8,186 bases of DNA, from contig PANO01000079.1 of NCBI GenBank assembly GCA_002707655.1, positions 12,425 to 20,610 on the forward strand, given 5' to 3'. Position 1 is the stretch's first letter. Each line of letters starts with the position of its first letter. The notes under the pieces were generated by a model, which made no database searches, had not been told where the DNA came from, and was given only the letters and a program-made list of their open reading frames with translations. Made by a program: the position numbers and the translations under genes. This document shows, in pieces, positions 1 through 8,186 of this stretch. This DNA is from Deltaproteobacteria bacterium (GTDB lineage: Bacteria > SAR324 > NAC60-12).

Positions 1-3000
1 TGCAAACGGTACACCTGCTGGACCTCGTCCACCATGTACTTCTGCAACGCCTTCGTCCCCTTCACTTCAAGAATATCGTGGGGATTTGGGGAGCCATCAA
101 TGAGCGGATCCCCGGCACGCACATACTCGCCCATGTGGACGGTGATATGACGGCCCCGAGGGATGAGGTACTCCTTCGGTTCGCCTCGACCATCTTCCGG
201 ACGGATGATGATGCGCTGCTTCTTTTTGAAGTCCATGCCGAATTCAACAATCCCGTCAATCTCGGTGATCACCGCCTGATCTTTCGGAATGCGCGCCTCG
301 AAAAGCTCAGCCACACGGGGCAGCCCCCCGGTGATGTCCTTGTTCTTGGCAAGTTCCCGGGGAATCTTGGCGAGGATGTCTCCAGCATAAACCGGCTGCC
401 CGTCCTCGACCACCAACTCAGCCTTGATCGGCAGGTTGAACACCGCATCTATCTCGTTCTCTCGGACGACCGTGTTCTGCTGCTCGTCACAGATGACCAA
501 CTGCGGGCGGTGTTCCTGATCGGGGGCTTCTTGAATCACCTTGCGAGACACCCCAGAGACCTCGTCCACCTGCTCCTTGAAGGTTTCGCCCTCCACAATC
601 TCGCTGTATTTGACGAAGCCTGTCACATCCGTGAGGATCGGCACGGAGAAGGGATCCCACTCGGCAACCCTGTCGCCCTGCTCCACATGAGCTCCCGCAT
701 TGACCCGGATGATCGTACCGAGCGGTAACGGTCGTCGTTCGCGCTCCTTGCCCAACTCGTCGACAATCACGGCTTCCCCCCGACGTCCAAGCACCACCCA
801 GTGCCCTTCCTCGTTCTTCACCTCCTTAAGTTCTTGAAATTTGAGGATCCCACTGAACTTCGCTTCCCAAGTGTTCTGTTCGGCCAAGCGGCTCGCGGTG
901 CCTCCAATGTGGAAAGTCCGCATCGTGAGCTGTGTCCCGGGTTCCCCAATACTCTGTGCGGCAATCACTCCGACAGAATCACCCAGCGAGACTAGGTGTC
1001 CACGAGCGAGGTCGCGCCCGTAGCAACGTTTGCAAACCCCATGATCCATGGCGCAGGTCAGCAGGGAGCGGACCATCACCTTTTCCACCCGAAGTTCTTC
1101 CACCAAATCCCGCTCGGCTTCGGTGATTTCAGCGCCGGCAGAAATGGCCACCTTGCCTTCCTCATCAAGGACATCCTCCTGAATCACCCGGCCCAGAATC
1201 CGATCCCCCAAGCCTTCAATGATCTCTCCGGACTCGATCAGGGAGGTCATCTCAATCCCGTCAAGCGTTCCACAGTCTTCGGTGGTGATCACGCAATCTT
1301 GCGCAACGTCCACCAGCCGCCGGGTGAGGTATCCGGAGTTTGCGGTCTTGAGCGCTGTGTCAGCGAGTCCTTTGCGGGCACCGTGGGTGGAGATGAAGTA
1401 CTCCAGAACGTTCAAGCCCTCGCGAAAGTTCGCGTGGATGGGGGTTTCGATGATCTCTCCAGACGGCTTGGCCATCAACCCGCGCATTCCTGCAAGCTGC
1501 TTCATCTGCTGGTTAGACCCTCTGGCTCCGGAGTCAGCCATCATAAAGATCGAGTTCACCTTGCTGCCACCTTCATCGTCTTTAATCTCCTGCTGCAACC
1601 CCTGTGACATGCGCTCGGCGATGCGTTCAGTGGTCCGTGCCCAGATGTCAATGACCTGATTGTAGCGTTCACCATCGGTGATCAGTCCATCTTGGTGCTG
1701 GGTATTGATTTCATTAACCCGCTCCTGTGCCTCATCGATCAACGCCTGTTTCTCAGGGGGAATCACCATGTCGTCCATGCCGATCGAGAACCCAGCCCAT
1801 GTCGCGTAGCTGTAGCCGATGCGCTTGAGCTCATCCAGCATCTCCACCGCCTTGACGCTCCCGGCAGTACGATAAGCCACGTCCACCAGTTCGCTCATCT
1901 GCTTCTTCTTGAGATGGCGGTTGATGAATTCGTAAGGCACCTCCTTCGGAATCACTTGTGAAAGCAGAACCCGGCCCACAGTACTCTCGACCCGCTGGCC
2001 GTCCAGCCGCAGGATGATCCGGGCGTGCAAGTCCACCTTGCCATGATCGTAGGCCGCTTGGACTTCGGCTTTGCCTGTGAAAATTTTACCCTCACCCGTC
2101 ACTCCGGGGCGTTCGCGAGTGATCCAGTACAACCCCAGAACCATGTCCTGTGTGGGCGTCATCACCGGTTTTCCGTTGGCCGGGGAGAGGACGTTGTTGG
2201 TGGACATCATCAGAATTTTTGCCTCCAACTGTGCCTCCACCGACAGTGGAACATGAACCGCCATCTGGTCGCCATCAAAGTCGGCGTTGAACGCCGTGCA
2301 GACCAAGGGGTGGAGTTGGACCGCTTTGCCCTCGATCAAGATCGGTTCAAATGCTTGGATGCCCAAGCGGTGCAAGGTTGGAGCGCGGTTGAGCATGATC
2401 GGATGCTCCCGAACCACATCGTCCAAGATCGACCAAACTTCCGGGAGATCCTCGTCGAGTTTCCGTTTTGCGTTCTTGATGGTGTGCACCTCATCGTGAT
2501 CAATGATGCGGTGGAAAATGAACGGCTTAAACAGTTCCAGCGCCATGCGTTTGGGGAGTCCACACTGGTGGAGCTTGAGGTTTGGCCCCACGACGATCAC
2601 CGTCCGTCCGGAATAATCCACGCGCTTACCAAGCAGGTTCTGGCGAAAACGCCCCTGCTTACCCTTGAGCATGTCCGAGAGCGATTTCAACGGGCGCTTG
2701 TTGGAACCGACCATCGGACGTCCGCGACGTCCGTTGTCGAAGAGAGCATCCACTGATTCTTGCAACATGCGCTTCTCGTTCTTGACAATGATCCCCGGTG
2801 CCCGCAGTTCGATGAGCCGCTTGAGCCGGTTGTTACGATGGATAACCCGTCGATAGAGATCGTTGAGGTCGCTCGTCGCAAAACGTCCACCCTCCAAAGG
2901 CACCAACGGGCGTAGTTCCGGAGGCAGTACTGGAAGATTCTCCAGAATCATCGCATCAACGGCGTTTCCGGAAGTCAGTAGCGCGGAAATGATTTTTAGG

Positions 3001-3653
3001 CGTTTGACGAGCCGCTTGCGTTTGGTTTCCGACGCGGTGTTTGCCAAGTCTGTGCGGATGTCTTTGTCCAGTTGGTCCAAGTCCAAGCGGCGTAGCAGGG
3101 TCCGAACCGATTCGGCTCCCATGCCCAACTCCAGATCGGGGTGGAGGTCATTGAGTTCGCGGTACTCTTCTTCCTCAACCAAACTCCGGCGCTCCAAATC
3201 GGAGCTTCCGGGGCTTAGAACGACGTAGGCGTCAAAGTAGAGCACGCGCTCCAGATCCCGCAGGCTCACCTCCAGCAGCGTGGCAATGCGACTGGGCACC
3301 CCTTTGAGAAACCAGACATGCGAAATGGGTGTGGCGAGCTTGATGTTGCCCATGCGGTCACGTCGCACCTTGGACTCGATCACCTCAACCCCGCACTTCT
3401 CACAGGTGACACCCCGGTGCTTCATGCGCTTGTACTTGCCGCAGATGCACTCGTAATCGTGGACTGGACCAAAGATTTTTCCGCAGAACAGACCGTCCCG
3501 TTCAGGCTTGAAGGTGCGGTAATTAATGGTTTCGGAGGTTTTAACCTCTCCGAAAGACCATTCACCCACATCGTCCGACGTGGCAATCTTGATGCGCACG
3601 GCAGAGTAATTCTTCGGGTCATCAGCAACTTCAAACAGACTTCTAAGCGACAT
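1..3653 (-). CDS. rpoC: DNA-directed RNA polymerase subunit beta-prime (3' end missing)
   Basis: RpoC forms one pincer of the core RNA polymerase and supplies the catalytic magnesium site. The frame opens with [12 protein letters not shown] and stays open to the window edge, giving about 1217 residues; comparison with the 1407-residue E. coli protein suggests roughly 130-140 C-terminal residues are missing. Visible in order: the N-terminal zinc-binding cysteines C69, C71, C84 and C87; the [14 protein letters not shown] segment; the catalytic motif NADFDGD with aspartates 458, 460 and 462; the bridge helix ([20 protein letters not shown]); the second zinc site C794, C867, C874 and C877, spaced as in E. 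coli; and the trigger loop, with M911, R912 and H915 in TMRTFHIGG. An SI3-type insertion follows, then [14 protein letters not shown] near residue 1108. The last visible residues (DEVQQVYRL) match the conserved C-terminal region. The ATG is supported by an AGGAG site 6 nt upstream and by the family N-terminus. It lies 83 nt after rpoB, surely co-transcribed. I see no frameshift, stop or intein. Confidence 0.99.
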   Translation of the reverse strand, partial: MSLRSLFEVADDPKNYSAVRIKIATSDDVGEWSFGEVKTSETINYRTFKPERDGLFCGKIFGPVHDYECICGKYKRMKHRGVTCEKCGVEVIESKVRRDRMGNIKLATPISHVWFLKGVPSRIATLLEVSLRDLERVLYFDAYVVLSPGSSDLERRSLVEEEEYRELNDLHPDLELGMGAESVRTLLRRLDLDQLDKDIRTDLANTASETKRKRLVKRLKIISALLTSGNAVDAMILENLPVLPPELRPLVPLEGGRFATSDLNDLYRRVIHRNNRLKRLIELRAPGIIVKNEKRMLQESVDALFDNGRRGRPMVGSNKRPLKSLSDMLKGKQGRFRQNLLGKRVDYSGRTVIVVGPNLKLHQCGLPKRMALELFKPFIFHRIIDHDEVHTIKNAKRKLDEDLPEVWSILDDVVREHPIMLNRAPTLHRLGIQAFEPILIEGKAVQLHPLVCTAFNADFDGDQMAVHVPLSVEAQLEAKILMMSTNNVLSPANGKPVMTPTQDMVLGLYWITRERPGVTGEGKIFTGKAEVQAAYDHGKVDLHARIILRLDGQRVESTVGRVLLSQVIPKEVPYEFINRHLKKKQMSELVDVAYRTAGSVKAVEMLDELKRIGYSYATWAGFSIGMDDMVIPPEKQALIDEAQERVNEINTQHQDGLITDGERYNQVIDIWARTTERIAERMSQGLQQEIKDDEGGSKVNSIFMMADSGARGSNQQMKQLAGMRGLMAKPSGEIIETPIHANFREGLNVLEYFISTHGARKGLADTALKTANSGYLTRRLVDVAQDCVITTEDCGTLDGIEMTSLIESGEIIEGLGDRILGRVIQEDVLDEEGKVAISAGAEITEAERDLVEELRVEKVMVRSLLTCAMDHGVCKRCYGRDLARGHLVSLGDSVGVIAAQSIGEPGTQLTMRTFHIGGTASRLAEQNTWEAKFSGILKFQELKEVKNEEGHWVVLGRRGEAVIVDELGKERERRPLPLGTIIRVNAGAHVEQGDRVAEWDPFSVPILTDVTGFVKYSEIVEGETFKEQVDEVSGVSRKVIQEAPDQEHRPQLVICDEQQNTVVRENEIDAVFNLPIKAELVVEDGQPVYAGDILAKIPRELAKNKDITGGLPRVAELFEARIPKDQAVITEIDGIVEFGMDFKKKQRIIIRPEDGRGEPKEYLIPRGRHITVHMGEYVRAGDPLIDGSPNPHDILEVKGTKALQKYMVDEVQQVYRL
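354..899 (-). other. SI3-type insertion within the RpoC trigger loop
   Basis: This stretch encodes roughly residues 919-1100 of RpoC, between the first half of the trigger loop (FHIGGTASR) and the second half ([12 protein letters not shown]). It aligns by eye with E. coli sequence insertion 3, which is about 188 residues long; here the span from H915 to T1108 is 193 residues. [20 protein letters not shown] matches the E. coli AxWDPHTMPVITEVSGFV segment. The insertion is a lineage marker found in proteobacteria and some other groups, and in E. coli it affects pausing and trigger-loop movement. The boundaries are approximate because they come from memory of the E. coli sequence rather than a computed alignment. 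Confidence 0.75.
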
Positions 3654-3659
3654 GTTTGG

Positions 3660-3664
3660 CTCCT
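3660..3664 (-). promoter_or_regulatory. Ribosome-binding site of rpoC
   Basis: The minus strand reads AGGAG, then six bases (CCAAAC), then the rpoC ATG. This is a strong Shine-Dalgarno match at good spacing. It supports the chosen start and independent translation initiation of rpoC rather than coupling to rpoB, whose stop codon is about 80 nt upstream. Confidence 0.85.
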
Positions 3665-3695
3665 ATGTGAGGGAGAGTGTCAACTAATCGTACTC

Positions 3696-3729
3696 CCGGC
3701 TCTCCAAGCCTGATCCTTCGGGGAGCCGG
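3696..3729 (-). repeat. Imperfect inverted repeat in the rpoB-rpoC spacer
   Basis: On the minus strand CCGGCTC (3729-3723) and GAGCCGG (3702-3696) are perfect complements separated by 20 nt. Two more pairs (CC/GG) can form after one mismatch. The RNA could form a stem-loop just after the rpoB stop codon. No run of U follows it, so it is not a classic rho-independent terminator, which fits the need to transcribe rpoC. It may mark an RNA-processing or stability element, or have no function. Confidence 0.45.
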
Positions 3730-3736
3730 TGTTTCG

Positions 3737-6700
3737 TTACGCTTCGACTTCTTCCGGAGTACTCTCCGGTGCTTCGGCAACAGCGGGGACTTCCGCAACT
3801 GTTTTCGTTTCCGCAGGGGCTTCCACGGATCCTCCAGTTTCCAAGTCCTCCGGCTCATCGGTTTCTTGCAGAAGTTCGATGTTGAGATAGAGACTCTTGA
3901 GTTCACTGATCAGCACCTTGAAGGATTCCGGAAGTCCGGTTTCCATCTGGTGACGGCCCTTGACGATGTTCTCGTAAATCTTGTTCCGCCCGTACACATC
4001 GTCGGACTTGACGGTGAGCAGTTCCTGAAGCGTGTGGGCGGCCCCGTAGGCTTCCAGAGCCCAGACCTCCATCTCCCCGAAACGCTGTCCGCCGAACTGC
4101 GCCTTGCCGCCAAGCGGTTGTTGCGTCACCAGCGAGTACGGCCCCGTGGAGCGGGCGTGAATCTTCTCGTCCACCAAGTGGTGCAGTTTGAGGATGTAGG
4201 CGTAGCCGACAGTCACTTTCTGAGCAAAGCGCTCACCCGTCATGCCGTCGTTCAACCACACCTGCCCGGACTTGGGCACGCTGGCCAGTGCGGCCATCCG
4301 ATGGATATCCGATTCCGCAGCCCCGTCAAACACCGGAGTGGCCATCGAGACGCCCAAGCGGTTTTTGCGGGCGAACTCCAGAAAGGCATCATCATCTAAA
4401 CTCTTGAGATGTTCCCGAACCACCTTCGATTCGTAGATCTTGTCCAGAAACTCCCGGAGTTGTTGGATCGGTTGCTGCTCGTCCAGCAGTGCCTGAATCT
4501 GGTCGCCCAGTCCCTTGGCGACACGGCCAAGGTGGGTCTCCAGCACCTGCCCAACGTTCATCCGGGAAGGCACTCCGAGTGGATTAAGCACGATGTCGAT
4601 TGGCGAACCATCTTCCATGTAGGGCATATTCTCCATCGGCTGGATGGTCGAAACCACACCCTTGTTGCCGTGACGCCCAGCCATCTTGTCGCCCACGGAG
4701 AGCTTGCGCTTGATGGCGATGTAGACCTTGATCATCCGGATCACGCCCGGAGGCAGATCGTCTCCCTTGGAGACCTTCTCGCAGCGGTCCTGATAGACGT
4801 TCTCCAGCAAGTACACCTGCTGAAGCGCGTTGTGCACCAAGATCGAAACCTTGCCATTGGTCTCAGGAACACTGACCTCAAAGTTCTTCCAACTTTCATT
4901 CAGCGGCAGGCTTTCCAGCAGTTCCTGTGTGATCTCAGTGTTACGCTTGTAAAGCGTTTCACCCTGCAAGTTCACAAAATCCTTCGCCAGTTGCTGCCCT
5001 GTAGCAATCGCGAAGATGCGCTTGACGAGGTTACTCCGGACGATGCGGATTTCGTCACGATGGTCCTTCCCGTACTTGTCGAGCAGATCCCGCTCAATCT
5101 GGCGGGTGCGCTCATCGCGCTCCACACCCTCGCGGTTGAAGACCACCACATCAGTCACCACCCCTTCCATGCCCTGAGGCACACGCAGGGAGGAGTCCCG
5201 AACATCCCCAGCCTTCTCACCAAAGATCGCGCGCAGTAGTTTTTCTTCCGGGTTGAGTTGCGTCTCGCCCTTCGGGGTGATCTTTCCGATGAGAATGTCT
5301 CCCGTTCGGACCGTTGTACCAATCTGAATAATCCCGCTCTCGTCGAGGTAACTCAAAGCGTCCTCGCTGACGTTTGGAAGGTCGCGAGTGACCTCCTCCT
5401 TACCCAGCTTAGTGTCGCGGGCAACCATGTCTAGCACATCGATATGGACCGAGGTGTAGCGATCCTCGTGGAGCATGCGCTCCGAGACCATGATCGAGTC
5501 CTCGAAGTTGTAGCCGTGCCACGGCATGAACGCAATCAGCACGTTCTGACCCAGCGCCAGTTCTCCGGATTCCGTGCTGGCACCATCGGCGATCGCATCC
5601 CCTTTGCGCACATAGTCACCCTTGCGGATGATCGGACGCTGGTTGATGCAGGTGTTCTGGTTGGAGCGGCGGTACTTCGTGAGATGGTAGATGTCCACGT
5701 TCGCAGGGATGACCGTATCCTCGCTGGTGAGGTCCACATCCGCCTGAATCACGATGCGGCCTGCGTCCACGCTGTCCACCAGCCCGGAGCGCTTGGCCAC
5801 CACGCAGGTTCCGGAATCAATCGCAGCCTGATGCTCCACGCCGGTCCCGACCAGCGGGGCAGTCGGACGCACCAGTGGCACCCCTTGGCGCTGCATGTTC
5901 GATCCCATCAGTGCACGGTTCGCGTCATCATGCTCCAAGAAGGGAATGAGTGATGCCGCCACCGAAACCAACTGGGTGGGAGCCACGTCAATGTAGTCCA
6001 CTTCCTCGCGGGGTACTCCCATAAATTCGCTGCCCAAGCGGGATGAGACAAATTCCTCAACCAGCCCCCCGTTCTCGTCAACTGTCGAGTTCGCTTGCGC
6101 AATCCGGAACTTGTCCTCCTCAATCGCGGAGAGGTACTCCACCTGATCTGTCAGCCGGCCGTCCTCAATCTTGCGGTAGGGCGTTTCGATGAACCCGAAA
6201 TCGTTGACCCGGGCAAAGGTCGCTAGCGAGGCGATCAGGCCGATATTCGGGCCTTCCGGTGTCTCGATGGGGCAGATGCGCCCATAATGCGAGGAGTGAA
6301 CATCCCGGACATCAAAACCTGCACGCTCACGAGTCAGGCCCCCCGGGCCCAAAGCACTGAGACGTCGCTTGTGCGTGATCTCGGAGAGCGGGTTCGTCTG
6401 GTCCATGAACTGCGAAAGCTGACTGCTACCAAAGAACTCGTGAATTGCCCCAGCCACCGGCTTGGCGTTTACAATGTCATGCAGCATCATCGTTTCCGTG
6501 TCCTGCAACGACATGCGCTCCTTGATCGTGCGTTCCATCCGCACCAGACCAATCCGGAACTGCGTTTCCAGCAATTCGCCAACGCTGCGCACCCGGCGGT
6601 TGCCGAGATGGTCAATATCGTCAACGAAACGCTGTGGATTCCCTTCCTTGAGTTCCAGCAGGTACTTCACGGTCAGCAGAATATCCTCATGTGTCAGGAC

Positions 6701-7993
6701 CAACTGCTCAAGGGGGTAGTCCTGTCCCAGTTTCTTGTTGATCTTGAGGCGGCCCACTTTGGAGAGGCTGTAGCGCTCTTCATTGAAGAAGAAGTTCTGA
6801 AGCATCGTCTTCGCGGCTTCCAGGGTCGGCGGATCGCCCGGTTTCATCTTTTTGTAAACCTCGATGAGCGCCTGTTCTGGGGAGGTGGTCTGGTCCAACT
6901 CCATTGTTGCCCGGAGGCTCGGCCCAATCAGTTGCGGAGCCATGTGCAGCACCTCAAACTCGCGGATGCCCTGTTCCAGCAACGTGTCCAGCAGTTCCTT
7001 GGAAATGGGCGTGTTGCACCTCGCAACCAGTTGCTCGCCCTGCATAATTGTGCGGGCCAAAATGCACTCGGTCAATTCTGCATAGGTGCAGGGAACCTGC
7101 GTGACTCCAGCTTTTTCGAGCTTGGCAACCAAGCGTTTGTTGATGCGCTGGTTCGGCTTGACGAGGATCTCCCCGGATTCCGGATCAGTGATGGGGAGTT
7201 GAACCCGCTGATCCAGCATGAGTGCCGAGTTGAAGGCGCGCTGGAAGGTCATGGATTCAAGCACATCCCCAGACTGCGCGTCCCCCAGATTGATGGTTTC
7301 AAAGGAATAGAAATATTCCAGAATCTGCTCTTCCGTCATTCCGAGTGCCATCAGCAAGACGGTCGCCGGGAACTTGCGGCGGCGGTCAATGCGCACATAG
7401 AGGAAGTCCTTGGCATCAAACTCAAAGTCCAGCCACGAACCGCGTTGTGGGATGAGCCGTGCAGAGTAAAGCACCCTTCCGCTCACGCCCTTGCCCTTGT
7501 CGTGGGTGAAGAAGGCGCCAGGACTCTTGTGCATCTGACTGACAATGACCCGCTCCGTGCCGTTAATGATGAAAGAGCCGGTCGATGTCATCAGCGGAAT
7601 TTCGCCGAGGTAAATATCCTGCTCCTTGATGTCTCGGATGTGCTTGGTCTCCGAGCCTTCTTCCTTCTCCCAGATAATCAGGCGCAGGGCCACACGGACC
7701 GGGCAGGCGAAGGTCACGCCACGCACTCGGCATTCCTCCACATCATACTTGGGGTCGCCGAGGCGGTAGTGAACGTACTCCAGCGTCGAAGAGCCGCTGA
7801 AGTCGGAGATCGGGAAGATCGAGCGGAAAACCGCTTCCAGTCCCTCTTTCCCACGCTGATCCGGGGGGACATCGCGCTGAAGGAAGCGCCCGTAGGAATC
7901 CTTCTGAATCTGAAGCAGATCCGGCACGTCCAAAGGTGCAGTGATTGCGCCGAAGGATTTGCGGACGCGATGCCGGTTTTTCAACACAGACAT
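3737..7993 (-). CDS. rpoB: DNA-directed RNA polymerase subunit beta (complete)
   Basis: RpoB is the second-largest subunit of core RNA polymerase; it forms one side of the DNA cleft, binds the RNA-DNA hybrid and contains the rifampicin pocket. The 1418-residue protein is longer than E. coli RpoB (1342). Visible in order: the N-terminal [22 protein letters not shown] near 145-159; [13 protein letters not shown] near 184-196; the rifampicin region [17 protein letters not shown] with M530 equivalent to E. coli M515; [20 protein letters not shown]; the active-centre acidic pair E831/D832 in GYNFEDSI (E. coli 813/814); K1103 and K1111 in [12 protein letters not shown] (E. coli 1065/1073); and the C-terminal clamp/switch region [19 protein letters not shown] near 1300. 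By position offsets, about 15 extra residues lie before the rifampicin region and about 20 between E831 and K1103. An acidic tail ends the protein. The residues matching E. coli Q513, D516, H526, R529 and S531 are all wild type, predicting rifampicin sensitivity at the target. The ATG is supported by AGGTG five bases upstream and the family N-terminus. Confidence 0.99.
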   Translation of the reverse strand: MSVLKNRHRVRKSFGAITAPLDVPDLLQIQKDSYGRFLQRDVPPDQRGKEGLEAVFRSIFPISDFSGSSTLEYVHYRLGDPKYDVEECRVRGVTFACPVRVALRLIIWEKEEGSETKHIRDIKEQDIYLGEIPLMTSTGSFIINGTERVIVSQMHKSPGAFFTHDKGKGVSGRVLYSARLIPQRGSWLDFEFDAKDFLYVRIDRRRKFPATVLLMALGMTEEQILEYFYSFETINLGDAQSGDVLESMTFQRAFNSALMLDQRVQLPITDPESGEILVKPNQRINKRLVAKLEKAGVTQVPCTYAELTECILARTIMQGEQLVARCNTPISKELLDTLLEQGIREFEVLHMAPQLIGPSLRATMELDQTTSPEQALIEVYKKMKPGDPPTLEAAKTMLQNFFFNEERYSLSKVGRLKINKKLGQDYPLEQLVLTHEDILLTVKYLLELKEGNPQRFVDDIDHLGNRRVRSVGELLETQFRIGLVRMERTIKERMSLQDTETMMLHDIVNAKPVAGAIHEFFGSSQLSQFMDQTNPLSEITHKRRLSALGPGGLTRERAGFDVRDVHSSHYGRICPIETPEGPNIGLIASLATFARVNDFGFIETPYRKIEDGRLTDQVEYLSAIEEDKFRIAQANSTVDENGGLVEEFVSSRLGSEFMGVPREEVDYIDVAPTQLVSVAASLIPFLEHDDANRALMGSNMQRQGVPLVRPTAPLVGTGVEHQAAIDSGTCVVAKRSGLVDSVDAGRIVIQADVDLTSEDTVIPANVDIYHLTKYRRSNQNTCINQRPIIRKGDYVRKGDAIADGASTESGELALGQNVLIAFMPWHGYNFEDSIMVSERMLHEDRYTSVHIDVLDMVARDTKLGKEEVTRDLPNVSEDALSYLDESGIIQIGTTVRTGDILIGKITPKGETQLNPEEKLLRAIFGEKAGDVRDSSLRVPQGMEGVVTDVVVFNREGVERDERTRQIERDLLDKYGKDHRDEIRIVRSNLVKRIFAIATGQQLAKDFVNLQGETLYKRNTEITQELLESLPLNESWKNFEVSVPETNGKVSILVHNALQQVYLLENVYQDRCEKVSKGDDLPPGVIRMIKVYIAIKRKLSVGDKMAGRHGNKGVVSTIQPMENMPYMEDGSPIDIVLNPLGVPSRMNVGQVLETHLGRVAKGLGDQIQALLDEQQPIQQLREFLDKIYESKVVREHLKSLDDDAFLEFARKNRLGVSMATPVFDGAAESDIHRMAALASVPKSGQVWLNDGMTGERFAQKVTVGYAYILKLHHLVDEKIHARSTGPYSLVTQQPLGGKAQFGGQRFGEMEVWALEAYGAAHTLQELLTVKSDDVYGRNKIYENIVKGRHQMETGLPESFKVLISELKSLYLNIELLQETDEPEDLETGGSVEAPAETKTVAEVPAVAEAPESTPEEVEA
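3740..3868 (-). other. Acidic Ala/Pro/Glu-rich C-terminal tail of RpoB
   Basis: The conserved family ends near the helix matching E. coli NIELEDE; here, after SLYLNIELL, about 43 further residues (about 1376-1418) follow. They contain about 12 Glu and 2 Asp against 1 Lys, with many Ala, Pro, Val and Thr and no aromatic residues or cysteines, so the tail is predicted to be disordered and strongly negative. It is in frame with no sign of a frameshift at the junction. The role is unknown. Extensions of variable length at this end occur in some lineages, so it may be a lineage trait. Confidence 0.8.
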
Positions 7994-7998
7994 GAGGA

Positions 7999-8005
7999 CA
8001 CCTTT
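7999..8005 (-). promoter_or_regulatory. Ribosome-binding site of rpoB
   Basis: The minus strand reads AAAGGTG, five bases (TCCTC), then the rpoB ATG. AGGTG matches the 3' end of 16S rRNA and the spacing is acceptable, which supports this start over any internal one. Confidence 0.75.
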
Positions 8006-8023
8006 CCGTTAGGGTTCAGATTC

Positions 8024-8098
8024 CCCGCCACATGGCAGCGGGATGCAGGTCGCGGAAAATCCGCCAGAAAATAGGAAGCGCAAGGAGCGATGCTTCGC
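8024..8098 (-). repeat. Three small inverted repeats in the rpoB leader
   Basis: The leader contains three short self-complementary elements. On the minus strand these are GCGA-AGCA-TCGC (8098-8087), GCGGA-TTT-TCCGC (8064-8052) and CCCGC, nine bases, GCGGG (8042-8024). The last ends about 19 nt before the AAAGGTG ribosome-binding site. None is followed by a run of T, so they do not look like terminators. They could fold the rpoB 5' leader for processing, attenuation or translation control, but stems of 4-5 bp also arise by chance in GC-rich DNA. Confidence 0.35.
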
Positions 8099-8157
8099 CC
8101 GGCGTTCCCCACAACACAAGAGAATTCCAAGGGTCAACTCCTAGAATCAAAGATCGC

Positions 8158-8186
8158 AAAAAGCCCGGAGCTTGATGCACGAGCGG
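8158..8186 (-). terminator. Possible partial terminator/attenuator upstream of rpoB
   Basis: On the minus strand the window begins CCG, followed by 16 bases, CGGGC and then TTTTT. CCG pairs with CGG, and the left arm would extend to GCCCG if the two bases just beyond the window are GC. This has the form of a rho-independent terminator at the end of the preceding gene, expected to be rplL. A leaky terminator here would let ribosomal-protein genes be expressed more than rpoBC, as with the E. coli rplL-rpoB attenuator. Half the structure is outside the window, so this is tentative. Confidence 0.35.

Noticed and set aside
1..3653. Possible frameshift, stop or intein in rpoC
   Set aside because: Translating the visible gene codon by codon gave one open frame matching the family from the start codon to the window edge, with no large unexplained insertion other than SI3.
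3678..3683. TTGACA on the minus strand in the rpoB-rpoC spacer, resembling a -35 box
   Set aside because: A -10 element would fall on the rpoC ribosome-binding site and start codon, and no TATAAT-like hexamer is there.
78..5953. Many other plus-strand open frames of 60-276 codons and short minus-strand out-of-frame ones across rpoC and rpoB
   Set aside because: All lie inside confirmed, conserved rpoB or rpoC codons; the longer plus-strand ones share the codon register and look like shadows.
6350..6420. Thr533 at the site of E. coli N518 in the rifampicin region, as a possible resistance change
   Set aside because: As I recall, Thr is the normal residue here in alphaproteobacterial RpoB, and the main resistance positions (equivalents of 513, 516, 526 and 531) are wild type.
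6287..8074. Plus-strand open frame of 595 codons running past the rpoB start
   Set aside because: It is exactly antisense and in codon register with rpoB, shows no recognisable domain, and is explained by the absence of TTA, CTA and TCA codons in rpoB.
8109..8137. Possible promoter in the rpoB leader: TTGACC on the minus strand
   Set aside because: The hexamer 17 bases downstream is TTGTGG, a poor -10 element, and spacings of 16 or 18 are no better.

Overview
This window is an ordinary housekeeping segment. It holds the core of the rpoBC operon, transcribed leftward (minus strand) and encoding the two largest subunits of bacterial RNA polymerase. No novel system, mobile element, CRISPR array, tRNA or rRNA is visible.

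Layout, following transcription from right to left. Positions 8186-7994 are 193 nt of untranslated leader upstream of rpoB. In most bacteria this would be the rplL-rpoB spacer, but rplL itself is not in the window. The leader ends at the window edge in what looks like half of a terminator or attenuator hairpin, and it contains three short inverted repeats. Positions 7993-3737 are a complete rpoB of 1418 codons. Positions 3736-3654 are an 83-nt spacer with one imperfect inverted repeat and the rpoC ribosome-binding site. Positions 3653-1 are rpoC, missing only its 3' end: about 1217 codons are present. I translated rpoC through its whole visible length and found one open frame with no stop or frameshift.

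Organism (inference): a moderately GC-rich member of the Pseudomonadota. RpoC carries an SI3-type insertion in the trigger loop, as in proteobacteria. Several RpoB segments, such as the rifampicin-region DQTNPLSE and SLATFARVN, read closer to alphaproteobacterial than to gamma/betaproteobacterial versions as I remember them. Other parts do not look typically alphaproteobacterial. A lineage branching near Alphaproteobacteria (Magnetococcia- or Zetaproteobacteria-like) is a reasonable guess, but a phylogeny would be needed to settle it.

The two genes work together. Beta (RpoB) and beta-prime (RpoC) form the two pincers and the active centre of the core enzyme, which the alpha dimer and omega complete. 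The most unusual feature is an acidic Ala/Pro/Glu-rich tail of about 43 residues at the RpoB C-terminus. The long plus-strand open frames across both genes are antisense shadows.
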